Source: Desmodus rotundus (Eukaryota > Chordata > Mammalia > Chiroptera > Phyllostomidae). Taken from it: 64,000 nucleotides of DNA. The first letter of the stretch is position 1; the number at the start of each line of letters is the position of its first letter. The DNA is taken from NCBI RefSeq assembly GCF_022682495.2, contig NC_071390.1, forward strand, positions 104,828,294 through 104,892,293, written 5' to 3'. Position numbers and translations under genes: made by a program. The notes below the pieces were generated by a model. That model was not told the DNA's origin. It searched no databases and saw nothing but the letters and a program-made list of their open reading frames with translations. This document shows positions 39,501 through 44,386 of this stretch, in pieces.

Positions 39501-42500
39501 CCACCAAATAAATGCAAATCTGCTCCTGAATTACACATTTATTTGGCCACCACTATGGTGATTCTCCTCTGACTCATACTGCGTCCAACTCTGGGGGTAA
39601 AACTAAATAAGAAGACTGGTTCCTAAATCAGACTGCTAAGCATACTCATTGCTGATCATAACTGCAGACTACTGAGCGTCAATACTCAGAGACACAACAC
39701 AAAGTAAGAGGTCTGCACATTTAGTGTGCCATAAGTAATGCCATTTAGAAAAATGGTCAGAGCAATGCCATTGATAATAGCAAGAAAAAAAAATGTAAAC
39801 GCCCCCAAAATACAAATGGCTAAAGAAATGAAGGCTTATTGACATAAAGAAAGAACTGCAGGCCAAGTACACAGAGATACGTAAATGAACTCATGCTATG
39901 TGGGAAAAAATGAGGTGAAATATGTATCTACTAATCACAACTCTTTAAAAATGGGTGTACTCTTTAATAGGACTTTTATTTTCTGTAAAGATGCTTAAGT
40001 TTGTTATAATGTTTTAAAGGACACACATGTTGGGAGCCAAGATGGTCTCTTATGATACCTTCCAACTTAAGTATTTAATGATCCTATGAAAAACTAAAGT
40101 GTGTACCACACTGCAAAACTGGTAAATAGTATACGCCCAATTTATAAGACCTGGTGTCACAGATGTGATCTGCACAAGGAATGACAGGGGTGCTGAGTAG
40201 CAGGGCTCGACAAAGAACTCACCACATGATATTCTGTTATGGCCATTAACTCTTAAAAATAACAAAGAAAGCAGTGTAATTAGTACTAGTTGCAAATTAT
40301 TTCACCACAGGAATGAAATATTGAATTCTCTTCTAGATAGGTCTTATTTCAACAATTCTCACCCACGAAGTAATTTAAAAAAAAAAATAAGCAAACCCCC
40401 CCCCCCCCACAGAATCCAAAATCTGGTTTTATGTCCAGTGACAGGTTTTAAAGACATCTGAATATTATGTTATACTTCAAATCAACCATGGGGAGGAAGG
40501 AGATTTGTTCTTAAAAAAAAAAAGGAAGAAAAAAAATTTTAAATCCCTCAATGATTTCTGTATAATTTCCCTCTTACACCACTAGAAAACTTACATTTGG
40601 ATTTTCAATTACTTAAAATATTACAAAATTCACTTTTTAAAAAATCAATGCAAAATATAACATGCAAAAACAATCCCACACACATCATAGAATAACAACA
40701 ATGAAATACAATAGTTTAGATGGGGTTGGTCCTCTATTTTTTAAGTTTTCCGTATTAAAAGAAGATAAACAATCTAATCTCTAATTTCTACACAAACTAC
40801 TTATAATTTGGAGAAATAGAGGAGGTTTACTATAAATTCTGTGAGATTACTTTTAAATTTTTTACTTTTAATAAAAGAATTATTTGTTCAATTCTGTATA
40901 AGATGTATTAAGATCATTTACAAGATTACCAAGCTAAATCTGGAATTGGTCCAAATGTACCTGATCTATGCAGATGCAAATGGTGCAAAGCAGGATTTAA
41001 AAAACAATAGATGTCCATTTCCACAATCTTTCATTAATCACAGCTACAATGTGAACTACTTTTCTTATAGTACAACCTTACTATGACTTTTATGTTTTAA
41101 AAAAACACAGGACATCAATATGTAAAGCTAATCACATCTATACAATAGATTATCAGTGAACTATTAAAAACATTATAATGAATATCATGACATCAAATTA
41201 ATACACAAGGCACAGTAGACCCATACACATAATGCACACAGCAGCCAGAAGAGAATATACAGTACTGACATCTACTGTACCCAGCTGGGTCTTCGCTACC
41301 CCTTTTGGGAAACATCAACATTTGCTAGTTATTTCACAATAAATATTTGTTATAAGGAAATATCTGTGAGCCTCCAGTGTGAAATATGAGGGAGGACCCC
41401 CAAAACATGGAATTATCTTCTGGAGGACAGGCCCCTTGTAGCATAGACTTCCCCCACTGGGTGAGTGTTTTAGAAACCCACCTCTATTAGTGTACCAGCT
41501 GGCATTGTTGTGAGAGGTTGTGTTCGACTTCAGTGAATTTTTTTGGAAGACTTTCAGTGCATTTGCCCATTTCATGATGGGTGATTTATGAGCACACCTG
41601 CCTGCCCCACACCTGAGTACTCAGCAGTTTTTGACCAAAAGTGGCATTACCATGTGCCTCACCCTCCCCATTCATCTGATCTTGCCCTGCGTGACATTTT
41701 TTGTTTCCCCAATGGAGAAAGTCCTCAAAGGGAAACATTTTGCCAAGATGGAAGAGGTGAAACAAAAAACGGCAGGAGCACTAAAAGGCATCAAAATCAA
41801 CGAGTTCAAAAATCTCTTTTGAGCAGCATAAAAAAAAATCTTGATAGGTGTATTACATCAAATTGAGAGTACTTTGAAGGTGACTGCAGATTAAACATGT
41901 AAGAATAAATACACAATTTTTCATAAATAAATTCCTGGGGTTTTTTTGATTCCCCTCATATCTCAGGACTGAATTACCTGACTCAAAGCTGGGATGGAGC
42001 TTGTCTGAGAAGTGGTTTGAGGTATGGGACCATTCATCTGTAAAATTAAAAACATCAAATATACCAACACTACAATGTAAAGAAATATATTTTCAAACCA
42101 CAGTAACTGAGCACAACAAAACCCACTGATAAAGCACATTTTTATATAACAAAGGAAATTCACTGAGATATTCAGAGCAATATAGGAGCCTTAAAATTTA
42201 AAGTATGTTGAAATTCTGACTGAACACAGTAAGTAAAATTCCTCGTAGTTTCAATGGGGAAAAATTTCTAAATTCTACTTTTCCCAAAGCCATTCAGAAA
42301 CTTTAAATATTACTACTTGACATGATAAAATCTTACAATAAATGAAGGCCGTCAAAAAAAGTTTATATTACAATCCTAATTAATTCTTTCACAATATACC
42401 ATTGTAATGGCTATGTTATAAAAGTATTTCTAAATCACTGTTTTCCTGGTGATTTAAAATCTAAGGCTTTGCCCTGGCTGGATAGCTCATTTGGTTAGAG

Positions 42501-42976
42501 CAACATCCCGATATGCCAAGATTGCAGGTTCGATTCCAGGTAAGGGCACATACAAGAAGCAACTGATAAACACATAAATAAGTGGAACAACAAATTGATA
42601 TTTCTCTTTCTCTCTTTCTCTCCCTTCCTCTCCTCTAAAATCAATAAATAAATTTTTAAAAACCCAAAGATTTAAGTATCTAGACCTATTAATTGCTATT
42701 TGTTTTCTCTATTTCCTAGTGCTTAAGTTGCCTTTACTAAGTTACTCATACATTTATTCAGAATGTAACACCTATATTTAGGTCATAAGACATGCTGGTG
42801 TTACTGTTTTGATTTACATATTAAATCCATGTAAAATCTGTTATTGGAGAAAAGGGAGACACACATGGCCATCCTGGCCTGGGGCATGCACTCACCAGAT
42901 GATCGCTGTCTTTCCCTTCCTGGACTCGCTGGCCCTGCGGTTCAGCCACGACCTTAGCGTCCTGATCAGAAGTCAT
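463..42976 (-). CDS. LARP4B: LARP4B, La-related protein 4B (16 exons seen, C-terminus outside window)
   Basis: Cytoplasmic RNA-binding protein. In the LARP4 family it binds A/U-rich mRNA regions and poly(A)-binding protein, and it promotes mRNA stability and translation (established family knowledge). The coding segments are 42976-42896, 42037-41978, 30230-30080, 29834-29694, 22919-22841, 21660-21524, 19731-19628, 18111-18001, 17008-16955, 16871-16662, 14171-14065, 13376-13125, 8817-8772, 3966-3805, 769-645 and 562-463. They sum to 1,920 nt (640 codons) with every phase matching. Domain order: PAM2w motif (LNPNAKVW) near residue 57, La motif about 153-237, RRM about 238-312, then a Pro/Ser/Arg-rich tail. 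The human protein is about 738 residues, so roughly 95 residues lie beyond position 1. No frameshift or stop was seen. Identity rests on near-identical recalled human peptides such as [20 protein letters not shown]. Confidence 0.96.
645..769 (-). CDS. LARP4B: LARP4B exon (divergent Pro/Ala-rich)
   Basis: A 125-nt exon with acceptor GGTTTTCAG and donor CCCGA|GTAAGT. It encodes [20 protein letters not shown], then [17 protein letters not shown]. It aligns with the human segment SADASVNTLPVVVSREP...SPSPAHLPD and is among the least conserved exons. GC-rich with several CpGs. Phases on both sides fit. Confidence 0.87.
770..2401. other. LARP4B: LARP4B intron, mostly unassigned
   Basis: Single-copy-looking intron sequence. 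About 1255-1345 has a faint reverse MIR-like stretch (AGGAAGAAACTGAACTC). Nothing else was recognised. Confidence 0.45.
2402..2600 (+). mobile_element. Ves-type tRNA-derived SINE
   Basis: Starts GCCCTGACTAGTGTGGCTCA, with B-box-like GGCTCGACTCC, then the internal GGGCCAGTTCCCCAGG and CT-rich parts, and ends AAATAAATAAATAAAATC. Its A-rich tail passes directly into the giant GAAG array, which probably grew from the tail. Confidence 0.93.
2601..3230 (+). repeat. Perfect (GAAG)n microsatellite, 630 bp
   Basis: About 157.5 uninterrupted copies of the tetranucleotide. On the LARP4B transcript strand it reads (CTTC)n, a pure pyrimidine tract. It translates as an artefactual FLPS repeat. No interruptions are visible, which suggests a young, unstable array or an assembly approximation. 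Confidence 0.99.
3231..3804. other. LARP4B: LARP4B intron, nothing recognised
   Basis: Unique-looking AT-rich intron sequence between the GAAG array and the 3805-3966 exon. No repeat was identified. Confidence 0.5.
3805..3966 (-). CDS. LARP4B: LARP4B exon (conserved SFPPLPG region)
   Basis: A 162-nt phase-0 exon with acceptor CTCTTTCAG and donor AAAGG|GTAAGA. It encodes [20 protein letters not shown], then [20 protein letters not shown], then [13 protein letters not shown]. The FPPLPG block is the most conserved part of the LARP4/4B tail. Confidence 0.95.
3967..5451. other. LARP4B: LARP4B intron, nothing recognised
   Basis: AT-rich intron sequence without identifiable exons, repeats or RNA genes. 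Confidence 0.5.
5470..7608 (-). mobile_element. HAL1-like retrotransposon copy A, with duplicated 3' UTR
   Basis: Read on the minus strand it starts ACTTCTGGCCAAGATGGAGG near 7608. It continues through a 5' UTR and a decayed ORF1 (about 6120-7000; the 6290-6667 frame carries [20 protein letters not shown], typical of L1 ORF1p), and reaches a 3' UTR ending in TAATAGCATAATCAATGAAA at about 5700. No ORF2 is present. A second, older-looking copy of the 3' UTR follows (about 5690-5475). The whole unit is flanked by 17-bp direct repeats, GATGTCTCTAGGTTTCT (5453-5469) and GATGACTCGAGGTTTCT (7610-7626). Confidence 0.88.
7627..8771. other. LARP4B: LARP4B intron, nothing recognised
   Basis: No repeat family or exon was recognised in this stretch. 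Confidence 0.5.
8772..8817 (-). CDS. LARP4B: LARP4B small exon ([15 protein letters not shown])
   Basis: A 46-nt exon, below the usual ORF-finder limit. Acceptor CTCCTCTAG, donor TACA|GTGAGT. It encodes [15 protein letters not shown], a basic patch identical in type to human LARP4B. It finishes the preceding AG|G codon and leaves phase 0. Confidence 0.93.
8818..13124. other. LARP4B: LARP4B intron, 4.3 kb unassigned
   Basis: From about 9900 to 12300 the sequence is clearly richer in G+C than the surroundings. It has several medium ORFs on both strands (e.g. 11495-11887 minus) but no recognisable family or conserved domain. It may be an old L1 5' region or LTR. No exon is needed here, because flanking LARP4B exons join in phase. 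Confidence 0.45.
13125..13376 (-). CDS. LARP4B: LARP4B exon (Arg/Pro-rich region)
   Basis: A 252-nt exon with acceptor TATTTGCAG and donor GGCAG|GTGAGT. It encodes [20 protein letters not shown], then [18 protein letters not shown], ending in SSPGLGRGR. Predicted to be disordered and basic. Co-linear with human, with scattered substitutions. Confidence 0.94.
13449..13628 (-). mobile_element. hAT-Charlie MITE (MER30-like)
   Basis: A 180-bp element with terminal inverted repeats: TAGGGGTGTGCAACC at one end, the complement of CAGGGGTGTCCAATC at the other. Internal GGGCCACA-type motifs occur near both ends (TGTGGCCCAAGAC, GGGCCACATATGGCCC). The pattern is that of MER30-type non-autonomous hAT elements. 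No convincing 8-bp duplication was found. Confidence 0.72.
14065..14171 (-). CDS. LARP4B: LARP4B exon (non-canonical GC donor)
   Basis: The acceptor is TGAATCTAG. The exon encodes [20 protein letters not shown] and onward to RQYPPRSR. Continuity with the next exon (R|NPSK) as in human requires ending at 14065, where the intron begins GCAAGT, a GC donor. A canonical GTGAGT lies 9 nt further on (exon end 14056). It would also keep the frame, adding three residues. Confidence 0.92.
14172..16661. other. LARP4B: LARP4B intron, 2.5 kb
   Basis: A reverse MIR-like fragment may lie at about 14390-14475. The rest, including the Pro/Thr-rich looking 15280-16000 stretch, has no recognised feature. Confidence 0.45.
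16662..16871 (-). CDS. LARP4B: LARP4B exon (post-RRM, aromatic/Pro-rich)
   Basis: A 210-nt phase-0 exon with acceptor TTCACACAG and donor CTTG|GTGAGT. It encodes [20 protein letters not shown], then a Tyr/Pro/Gln-rich stretch that includes [12 protein letters not shown] and [11 protein letters not shown]. It matches the human segment, with a few substitutions in the [14 protein letters not shown] part. Confidence 0.95.
16955..17008 (-). CDS. LARP4B: LARP4B exon (RRM last segment)
   Basis: A 54-nt phase-0 exon with acceptor ATCCTTAG and donor TAAG|GTAAGC. It encodes [18 protein letters not shown]. An 83-nt intron separates it from the next exon. Confidence 0.95.
17009..18000. other. LARP4B: LARP4B intron, nothing firm
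   Basis: A faint hAT/MER-like terminus (GATTCTTAACCTTCTCTGGG) occurs at about 17142. Otherwise unassigned. Confidence 0.4.
18001..18111 (-). CDS. LARP4B: LARP4B exon (RRM core)
   Basis: A 111-nt phase-0 exon with acceptor TTCCTGTAG and donor GCAG|GTAAGC. It encodes [20 protein letters not shown] followed by [17 protein letters not shown], which includes the RNP-like strand NWFITF. Confidence 0.96.
18112..19127. other. LARP4B: LARP4B intron, nothing recognised
   Basis: Unassigned intron sequence. The 18540-18760 ORFs show no conserved domain. Confidence 0.45.
19128..19467. mobile_element. hAT-Charlie-type element
   Basis: Opens with CAATAGTTCTCAAATTATG and closes with AAATTTGAGAACCACTC. The ends are imperfect inverted copies of the CAGTGGTTCTCAAA terminus shared by many hAT-Charlie MITEs. 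Interior is AT-rich with no coding potential. Confidence 0.6.
19628..19731 (-). CDS. LARP4B: LARP4B exon (La motif to RRM)
   Basis: A 104-nt exon with acceptor TTTATAG and donor GAA|GTAAGTC. It encodes [20 protein letters not shown] followed by [14 protein letters not shown], the end of the La motif and the first beta strand of the RRM. Very highly conserved against human. Confidence 0.96.
19732..20699. other. LARP4B: LARP4B intron, nothing recognised
   Basis: AT-rich intron sequence without identifiable features. Confidence 0.45.
20700..20975 (+). mobile_element. Old L1 (L1M) 3' end
   Basis: Contains the typical ancient L1 3' UTR phrase: AAAGGGCAAAAGGAAACTTT, then GGATAGTGGTGGACGTGTTT, CATACATATGTCCAAACTGA and CAATACTTCAGCAAAA. 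Strongly 5' truncated. Confidence 0.75.
20976..21523. other. LARP4B: LARP4B intron, nothing recognised
   Basis: No repeat or exon was recognised. Confidence 0.45.
21524..21660 (-). CDS. LARP4B: LARP4B exon (La motif core)
   Basis: A 137-nt exon with acceptor TTTCTGCAG and donor AGAT|GTAAGTG. It encodes [20 protein letters not shown] followed by [20 protein letters not shown]. This is the core of the La motif winged-helix fold, including the conserved aromatic and acidic RNA-contact positions of the family. It differs from human at a single residue (D to L at STDxD). Confidence 0.96.
21661..22840. other. LARP4B: LARP4B intron, nothing recognised
   Basis: AT-rich, with an A-run at 22322-22340. 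No feature was recognised. Confidence 0.45.
22841..22919 (-). CDS. LARP4B: LARP4B exon (start of La motif)
   Basis: A 79-nt exon with acceptor TTATGTAG and donor CCAG|GTAAGG. It encodes [20 protein letters not shown] and then EFCLSR, the first helix of the La motif. Phase joins the flanking exons exactly (2 nt + 25 codons + 2 nt). Confidence 0.95.
22920..23689. other. LARP4B: LARP4B intron, nothing recognised
   Basis: Unassigned AT-rich sequence, with an A-run at about 23062. Confidence 0.4.
23690..23945 (+). mobile_element. Old L1 (L1M) 3' end
   Basis: Carries the ancient L1 3' UTR series AATGTGGTATCCTGGAATAG, AATGTAAGATGTCAAGAATA and GGGAACTCTCTACTCAATTT, ending AAAACTGTTTTAAAACAAA. Confidence 0.65.
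25627..25840 (+). mobile_element. Ves-type SINE, with target duplications
   Basis: Starts GCCCTAGCTGGTGTGGCTCA and ends TAAATAAATAAAATCTTTTA. Flanked by ACTAACATT on both sides (25618-25626 and 25841-25849). It sits inside the old L1 ORF2. Confidence 0.94.
27316..27552 (-). mobile_element. Chimeric insertion: Ves SINE head joined to a MER1-like hAT sequence
   Basis: On the minus strand the unit begins with a SINE head (CCCTGGGCAGGTGGCTCAG, then GGGGCATTGTCCCGCA). It passes at about 27510 into a MER1-like hAT element that opens AAGTGGTCCCCAATCC and closes GGTTAGGGACCT. The whole 237-bp block is bracketed by imperfect direct repeats, CAGCTTCACCATTTCTTTGG (27294 onward) and CAGCTTCACCATTTCCTAAG (27553 onward), inside otherwise continuous L1 sequence. 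There is no poly(A) tail. Confidence 0.7.
28001..29199. other. LARP4B: LARP4B intron, nothing firm
   Basis: Unassigned. A phrase like GATGCCTTCCCTGACC near 29098 is reminiscent of L2 but too short to call. Confidence 0.4.
29216..29363 (-). ncRNA. Retroposed H/ACA-like snoRNA copy
   Basis: A 141-bp body (29223-29363) with an oligo(A) tail on the minus strand, flanked by perfect 16-bp direct repeats TACAAGCTGAATTTTT (29200-29215 and 29364-29379). On the minus strand, CCCTTT and AAAGGG close a first hairpin whose upper stem pairs CTCATTGGGCC with GGCCCACTGAG around an internal loop. AGAGTA follows and fits box H (ANANNA). A second hairpin closed by ACACC/GGTGT comes next, then GACAAGG, where ACA sits near the 3' end. 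This is the layout of an H/ACA snoRNA. I cannot name the parent. The 3' end runs about 5 nt past ACANNN. Being a retrocopy, it is probably silent, though intronic snoRNA copies can be processed if on the host strand, as here. Confidence 0.55.
29395..29633 (+). mobile_element. Ves-type SINE, with target duplications
   Basis: Starts GCCCTGGCTGGAGGCTCAGT, with internal GGGTTCAATCCCTG, and ends in an A-rich tail. Flanked by AAAAGCAACATAAAA on both sides (29380-29394 and 29634-29648). It landed next to the snoRNA retrocopy. Confidence 0.93.
29694..29834 (-). CDS. LARP4B: LARP4B exon (acidic N-terminal region)
   Basis: Acceptor ATTACAG and donor ACAG|GTAAAG, 141 nt. It encodes [20 protein letters not shown] and onward to SLPENSETG. 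It matches the human region between the PAM2w motif and the La motif. The intron separating it from the previous exon is only 245 nt. Confidence 0.93.
30080..30230 (-). CDS. LARP4B: LARP4B exon with PAM2w motif
   Basis: Acceptor TTTTTTCTTAG, donor GAGG|GTGAGT, 151 nt. It encodes [17 protein letters not shown] and then an acidic stretch ending [16 protein letters not shown] is the variant PAM2 motif, with Trp in place of Phe, by which LARP4 proteins contact the MLLE domain of poly(A)-binding protein. The acceptor is phase 0, so either the 41978-42037 exon or the 34874-37936 giant exon can be joined to it in frame. The second half ([18 protein letters not shown]) is less conserved against human. 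Confidence 0.94.
30231..31187. other. LARP4B: LARP4B intron, nothing firm
   Basis: Between about 30600 and 31130 the sequence is reminiscent of an old L2-type repeat, but no diagnostic segment can be given. Confidence 0.35.
31203..31407 (-). mobile_element. Ves-type SINE, reverse orientation
   Basis: Reverse copy ending CCACACCAGCCAGGGC, with complement B box GGGAATCGAACC and a T-rich start. Flanked by perfect 15-bp duplications TGAATTAACAATCTT (31188-31202 and 31408-31422). Sense to LARP4B transcription. Confidence 0.95.
31423..34873. other. LARP4B: LARP4B intron between giant exon and PAM2w exon
   Basis: Mostly unassigned AT-rich sequence. About 32770-32890 is a reverse MIR (CCATTTCACAAATAAGAAAA, then GGTTAAGTAATCTGACC). 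About 33480-33600 may hold a small MIR piece (TTGATTTGTAAAATGGAGTA). The first 69 nt after the donor at 34873 stay open in the frame of the giant exon and end at a stop near 34805. Confidence 0.5.
34868..34873 (-). promoter_or_regulatory. Splice donor of the giant exon (GTAAGT)
   Basis: The exon sequence ...GCACAGTTA is followed by GTAAGTATG, a near-consensus U1 site in phase 0. The next LARP4B acceptor downstream (TTTTTTCTTAG at 30231) is also phase 0. Confidence 0.75.
34874..37936 (-). CDS. 1,021-codon open exon with lipidation N-terminus; candidate alternative first coding exon of LARP4B
   Basis: Not recognised as any named protein. The ATG at 37936-37934 is preceded six codons upstream by an in-frame TGA, so translation should start at MGCCFSKEL. 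Gly2, Cys3, Cys4 and Ser6 fit an N-myristoylation plus palmitoylation signal. Residues 1 to about 130 look helical and partly ordered. A long acidic Ser/Thr/Glu-rich stretch follows and looks disordered. The last 190 residues or so (from [10 protein letters not shown]) are more hydrophobic and contain two PVG[GC]L motifs. The reading frame reaches a donor TTA|GTAAGT at 34873 in phase 0, which matches the phase-0 acceptor of the next LARP4B exon at 30230. Without splicing it would run 28 more codons to a TAA at about 34805 with a hydrophobic tail. No poly(A) tract or target duplication was seen, which argues against a retrocopy. It could also be a separate nested gene. Confidence 0.72.
37937..39279. 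other. Region upstream of giant exon, no promoter or acceptor resolved
   Basis: AT-rich with no CpG island or clear TATA box. Minus-strand candidate acceptors lie within about 100 nt of the ATG (e.g. CATCTCATCAG and GTTAGACAGCAACAG). A short upstream ORF (ATGGAGAGTTAG) is present. Whether the giant exon starts a transcript or is spliced from a 5' non-coding exon cannot be told here. Confidence 0.4.
39280..39450 (+). mobile_element. MIR SINE
   Basis: Ancient mammalian MIR: GGTTCAGACCCTGGTTCTGC, then GAGTAATATTGAGGAAATTA and CTTAAGCATCCTCAGGTCTC in the expected order. Confidence 0.75.
39451..41384. other. LARP4B: LARP4B intron, mostly unassigned
   Basis: A decayed L1 ORF2-like stretch may lie at about 39700-40010. 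A C-run of 13 or so sits at 40397-40410, next to an A-run. Otherwise nothing was recognised. Confidence 0.4.
41385..41961 (+). mobile_element. Internally deleted, decayed mariner transposon
   Basis: Imperfect terminal inverted repeats: ATATGAGGGAGGACCCCCAA at the left, and at the right the complement of ATATGAGGGGAATCAAAAAA, each at a TA. Between about 41625 and 41880 the + strand encodes pieces matching the C-terminal mariner transposase: [19 protein letters not shown] (the family motif is HPPYSPDLAPCDFFLFP), then a frameshifted [18 protein letters not shown], then a GDYFEGD-like end (ESTLKVTAD). The element is about 577 bp against roughly 1.3 kb for an intact mariner, so most of the transposase is gone. 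Catalytically dead. Confidence 0.82.
41978..42037 (-). CDS. LARP4B: LARP4B exon, 20 codons ([11 protein letters not shown]...)
   Basis: A 60-nt exon in phase 0 on both sides, with acceptor TTTTACAG and donor CAG|GTAATT. It encodes [20 protein letters not shown], differing from the human segment by only a couple of residues. It begins with an in-frame ATG, so it could serve as an internal start if the upstream exon is skipped. The 3' end of a decayed mariner sits about 15 bp downstream in the transcript direction. Confidence 0.92.
42470..42661 (+). mobile_element. Ves-type SINE, diverged
   Basis: Starts TGCCCTGGCTGGATAGCTCA, has the B box GGTTCGATTCC, an extra ACTGATAAACACATAAATAA insertion, a CT-rich middle and tail TCAATAAATAAATTTTT. 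More diverged than the others. Lies in the intron between the first two coding exons. Confidence 0.88.
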
Positions 42977-43030
42977 GAGCTGTTTACTTTGTGGCTCCAC
43001 TAGGAGAAGTTTAACGTTAACTGTAGGATG
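42896..43030 (-). CDS. LARP4B: LARP4B exon with start codon (5' UTR plus 27 codons)
   Basis: The acceptor is AACTTTACAG just above 43030 and the donor is CTG|GTGAGT below 42896. The ATG at 42976-42974 opens [13 protein letters not shown], the canonical LARP4B N-terminus. The 54 nt before the ATG are 5' UTR. They are open in the same frame, but the alignment with human LARP4B begins at the ATG. The exon ends in phase 0. Confidence 0.93.
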
Positions 43031-44386
43031 CTGTAAAGTTAAAAAGAACAGTAAATTCTAACTTGAAGTGCAGAACAGAATTGATTCTTAAAATGAAATT
43101 ACTAAGAGGTCTTAAAATCCTAAAGTTGTCCAGTACATATGTTTATCCCTCTGGAGTTTAAGTAGTTTGGAGAAATCTGCCCATTAAGTTGCACCTTACT
43201 TACCTAAGAAATAACTTGGCTTTTTTAAAATATAAGTTTCTTCTTCACAATAATTTGGTGACCATGATAATGTTCTAAGACTTAGCAACTAAACTCATGC
43301 ACGCCTGTAACTTTTATTTTAAAAACAGAAAATTACAAAATTAATAGAACTCCAACTTGGAATTCGTTGAATTCCCCCCACCCCAAACATATATATAGTG
43401 TTTTTGAACAGCGTCATTAATTTCCTTTGTTCCAAGACAAGTTGTCAGAAGAAATAAACAATAGTGAGTTAAAAAGAACCCCTTCATAATTCTGAACCAC
43501 AGGACTGCAAAGGGGCCTTTGCTACAAAGTATTTGCTTAACTTCACACATAATACCTCCTCTGATTTTCCCACATGGCTTACAAAACAACTCTGGTTCCA
43601 AAAGGATGAAGAGTTTTCATGACTTCCCATTATGAATGTCAGAACCAGGATTCCTGGACACCCAGGTCTGACTTCAGGCTACACGGCTTCACAAGATAAA
43701 GACCTTGACTTAACACATGTTATCTTTTTAGGCTGTTCTGAGTACTTGATAAAGAAATTCAAAAGCTAACTTTTATATCCCTGGTTAATGATGTAGCCTT
43801 TTGTTTCTGTGATGGTGTTCCTTATTCTCAATAACCTGCTTATGATTACTGCTCAAAACTCTGGTTAATGAAATAATCTGATGATCAAAGGCAATCTCAT
43901 CCAGTTGCGATGAGTATCATCAATCACACATACAAAAAAAATCCCTTAAATGCTGGAAGATAGATTTGGAAATGTAAACCATTCTTCTTATGCATACAGA
44001 TGAAATGCAGAAGACATATTAAATCAGTTACAAGAGGTCACTTTCATCCTAAAATGTAGGATAAATGACTACTATGTCAAACTAGAAACTGGCATCAATT
44101 CTCACAAATAAAGATGTAGATTGGCACCCAGAATGACAAGTCACAGAAGGTGGTACTGTAGATGCTTTTACTACTATTAACTTCTACACTTTTAAGATTC
44201 TCGAAGGAAAAAAGTATTTGCTTGAACACAATACATCATAGCAGAAAGGGAAAAAAAGAACTAGAAAAGTCCTTGCAAAGTCGACTATTACTGGACAAGC
44301 AGCCTGCTTTCTTCCACATAAAAGGAGACAAGGATGACATTAACCAAACTATGGATTTATTTATTAAAACAAAAAGCAAGAGGGGA
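43031..44386. other. LARP4B: LARP4B 5' intron, nothing recognised
   Basis: AT-rich intron sequence upstream of the start-codon exon. No CpG island, exon or repeat was recognised. Confidence 0.45.
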
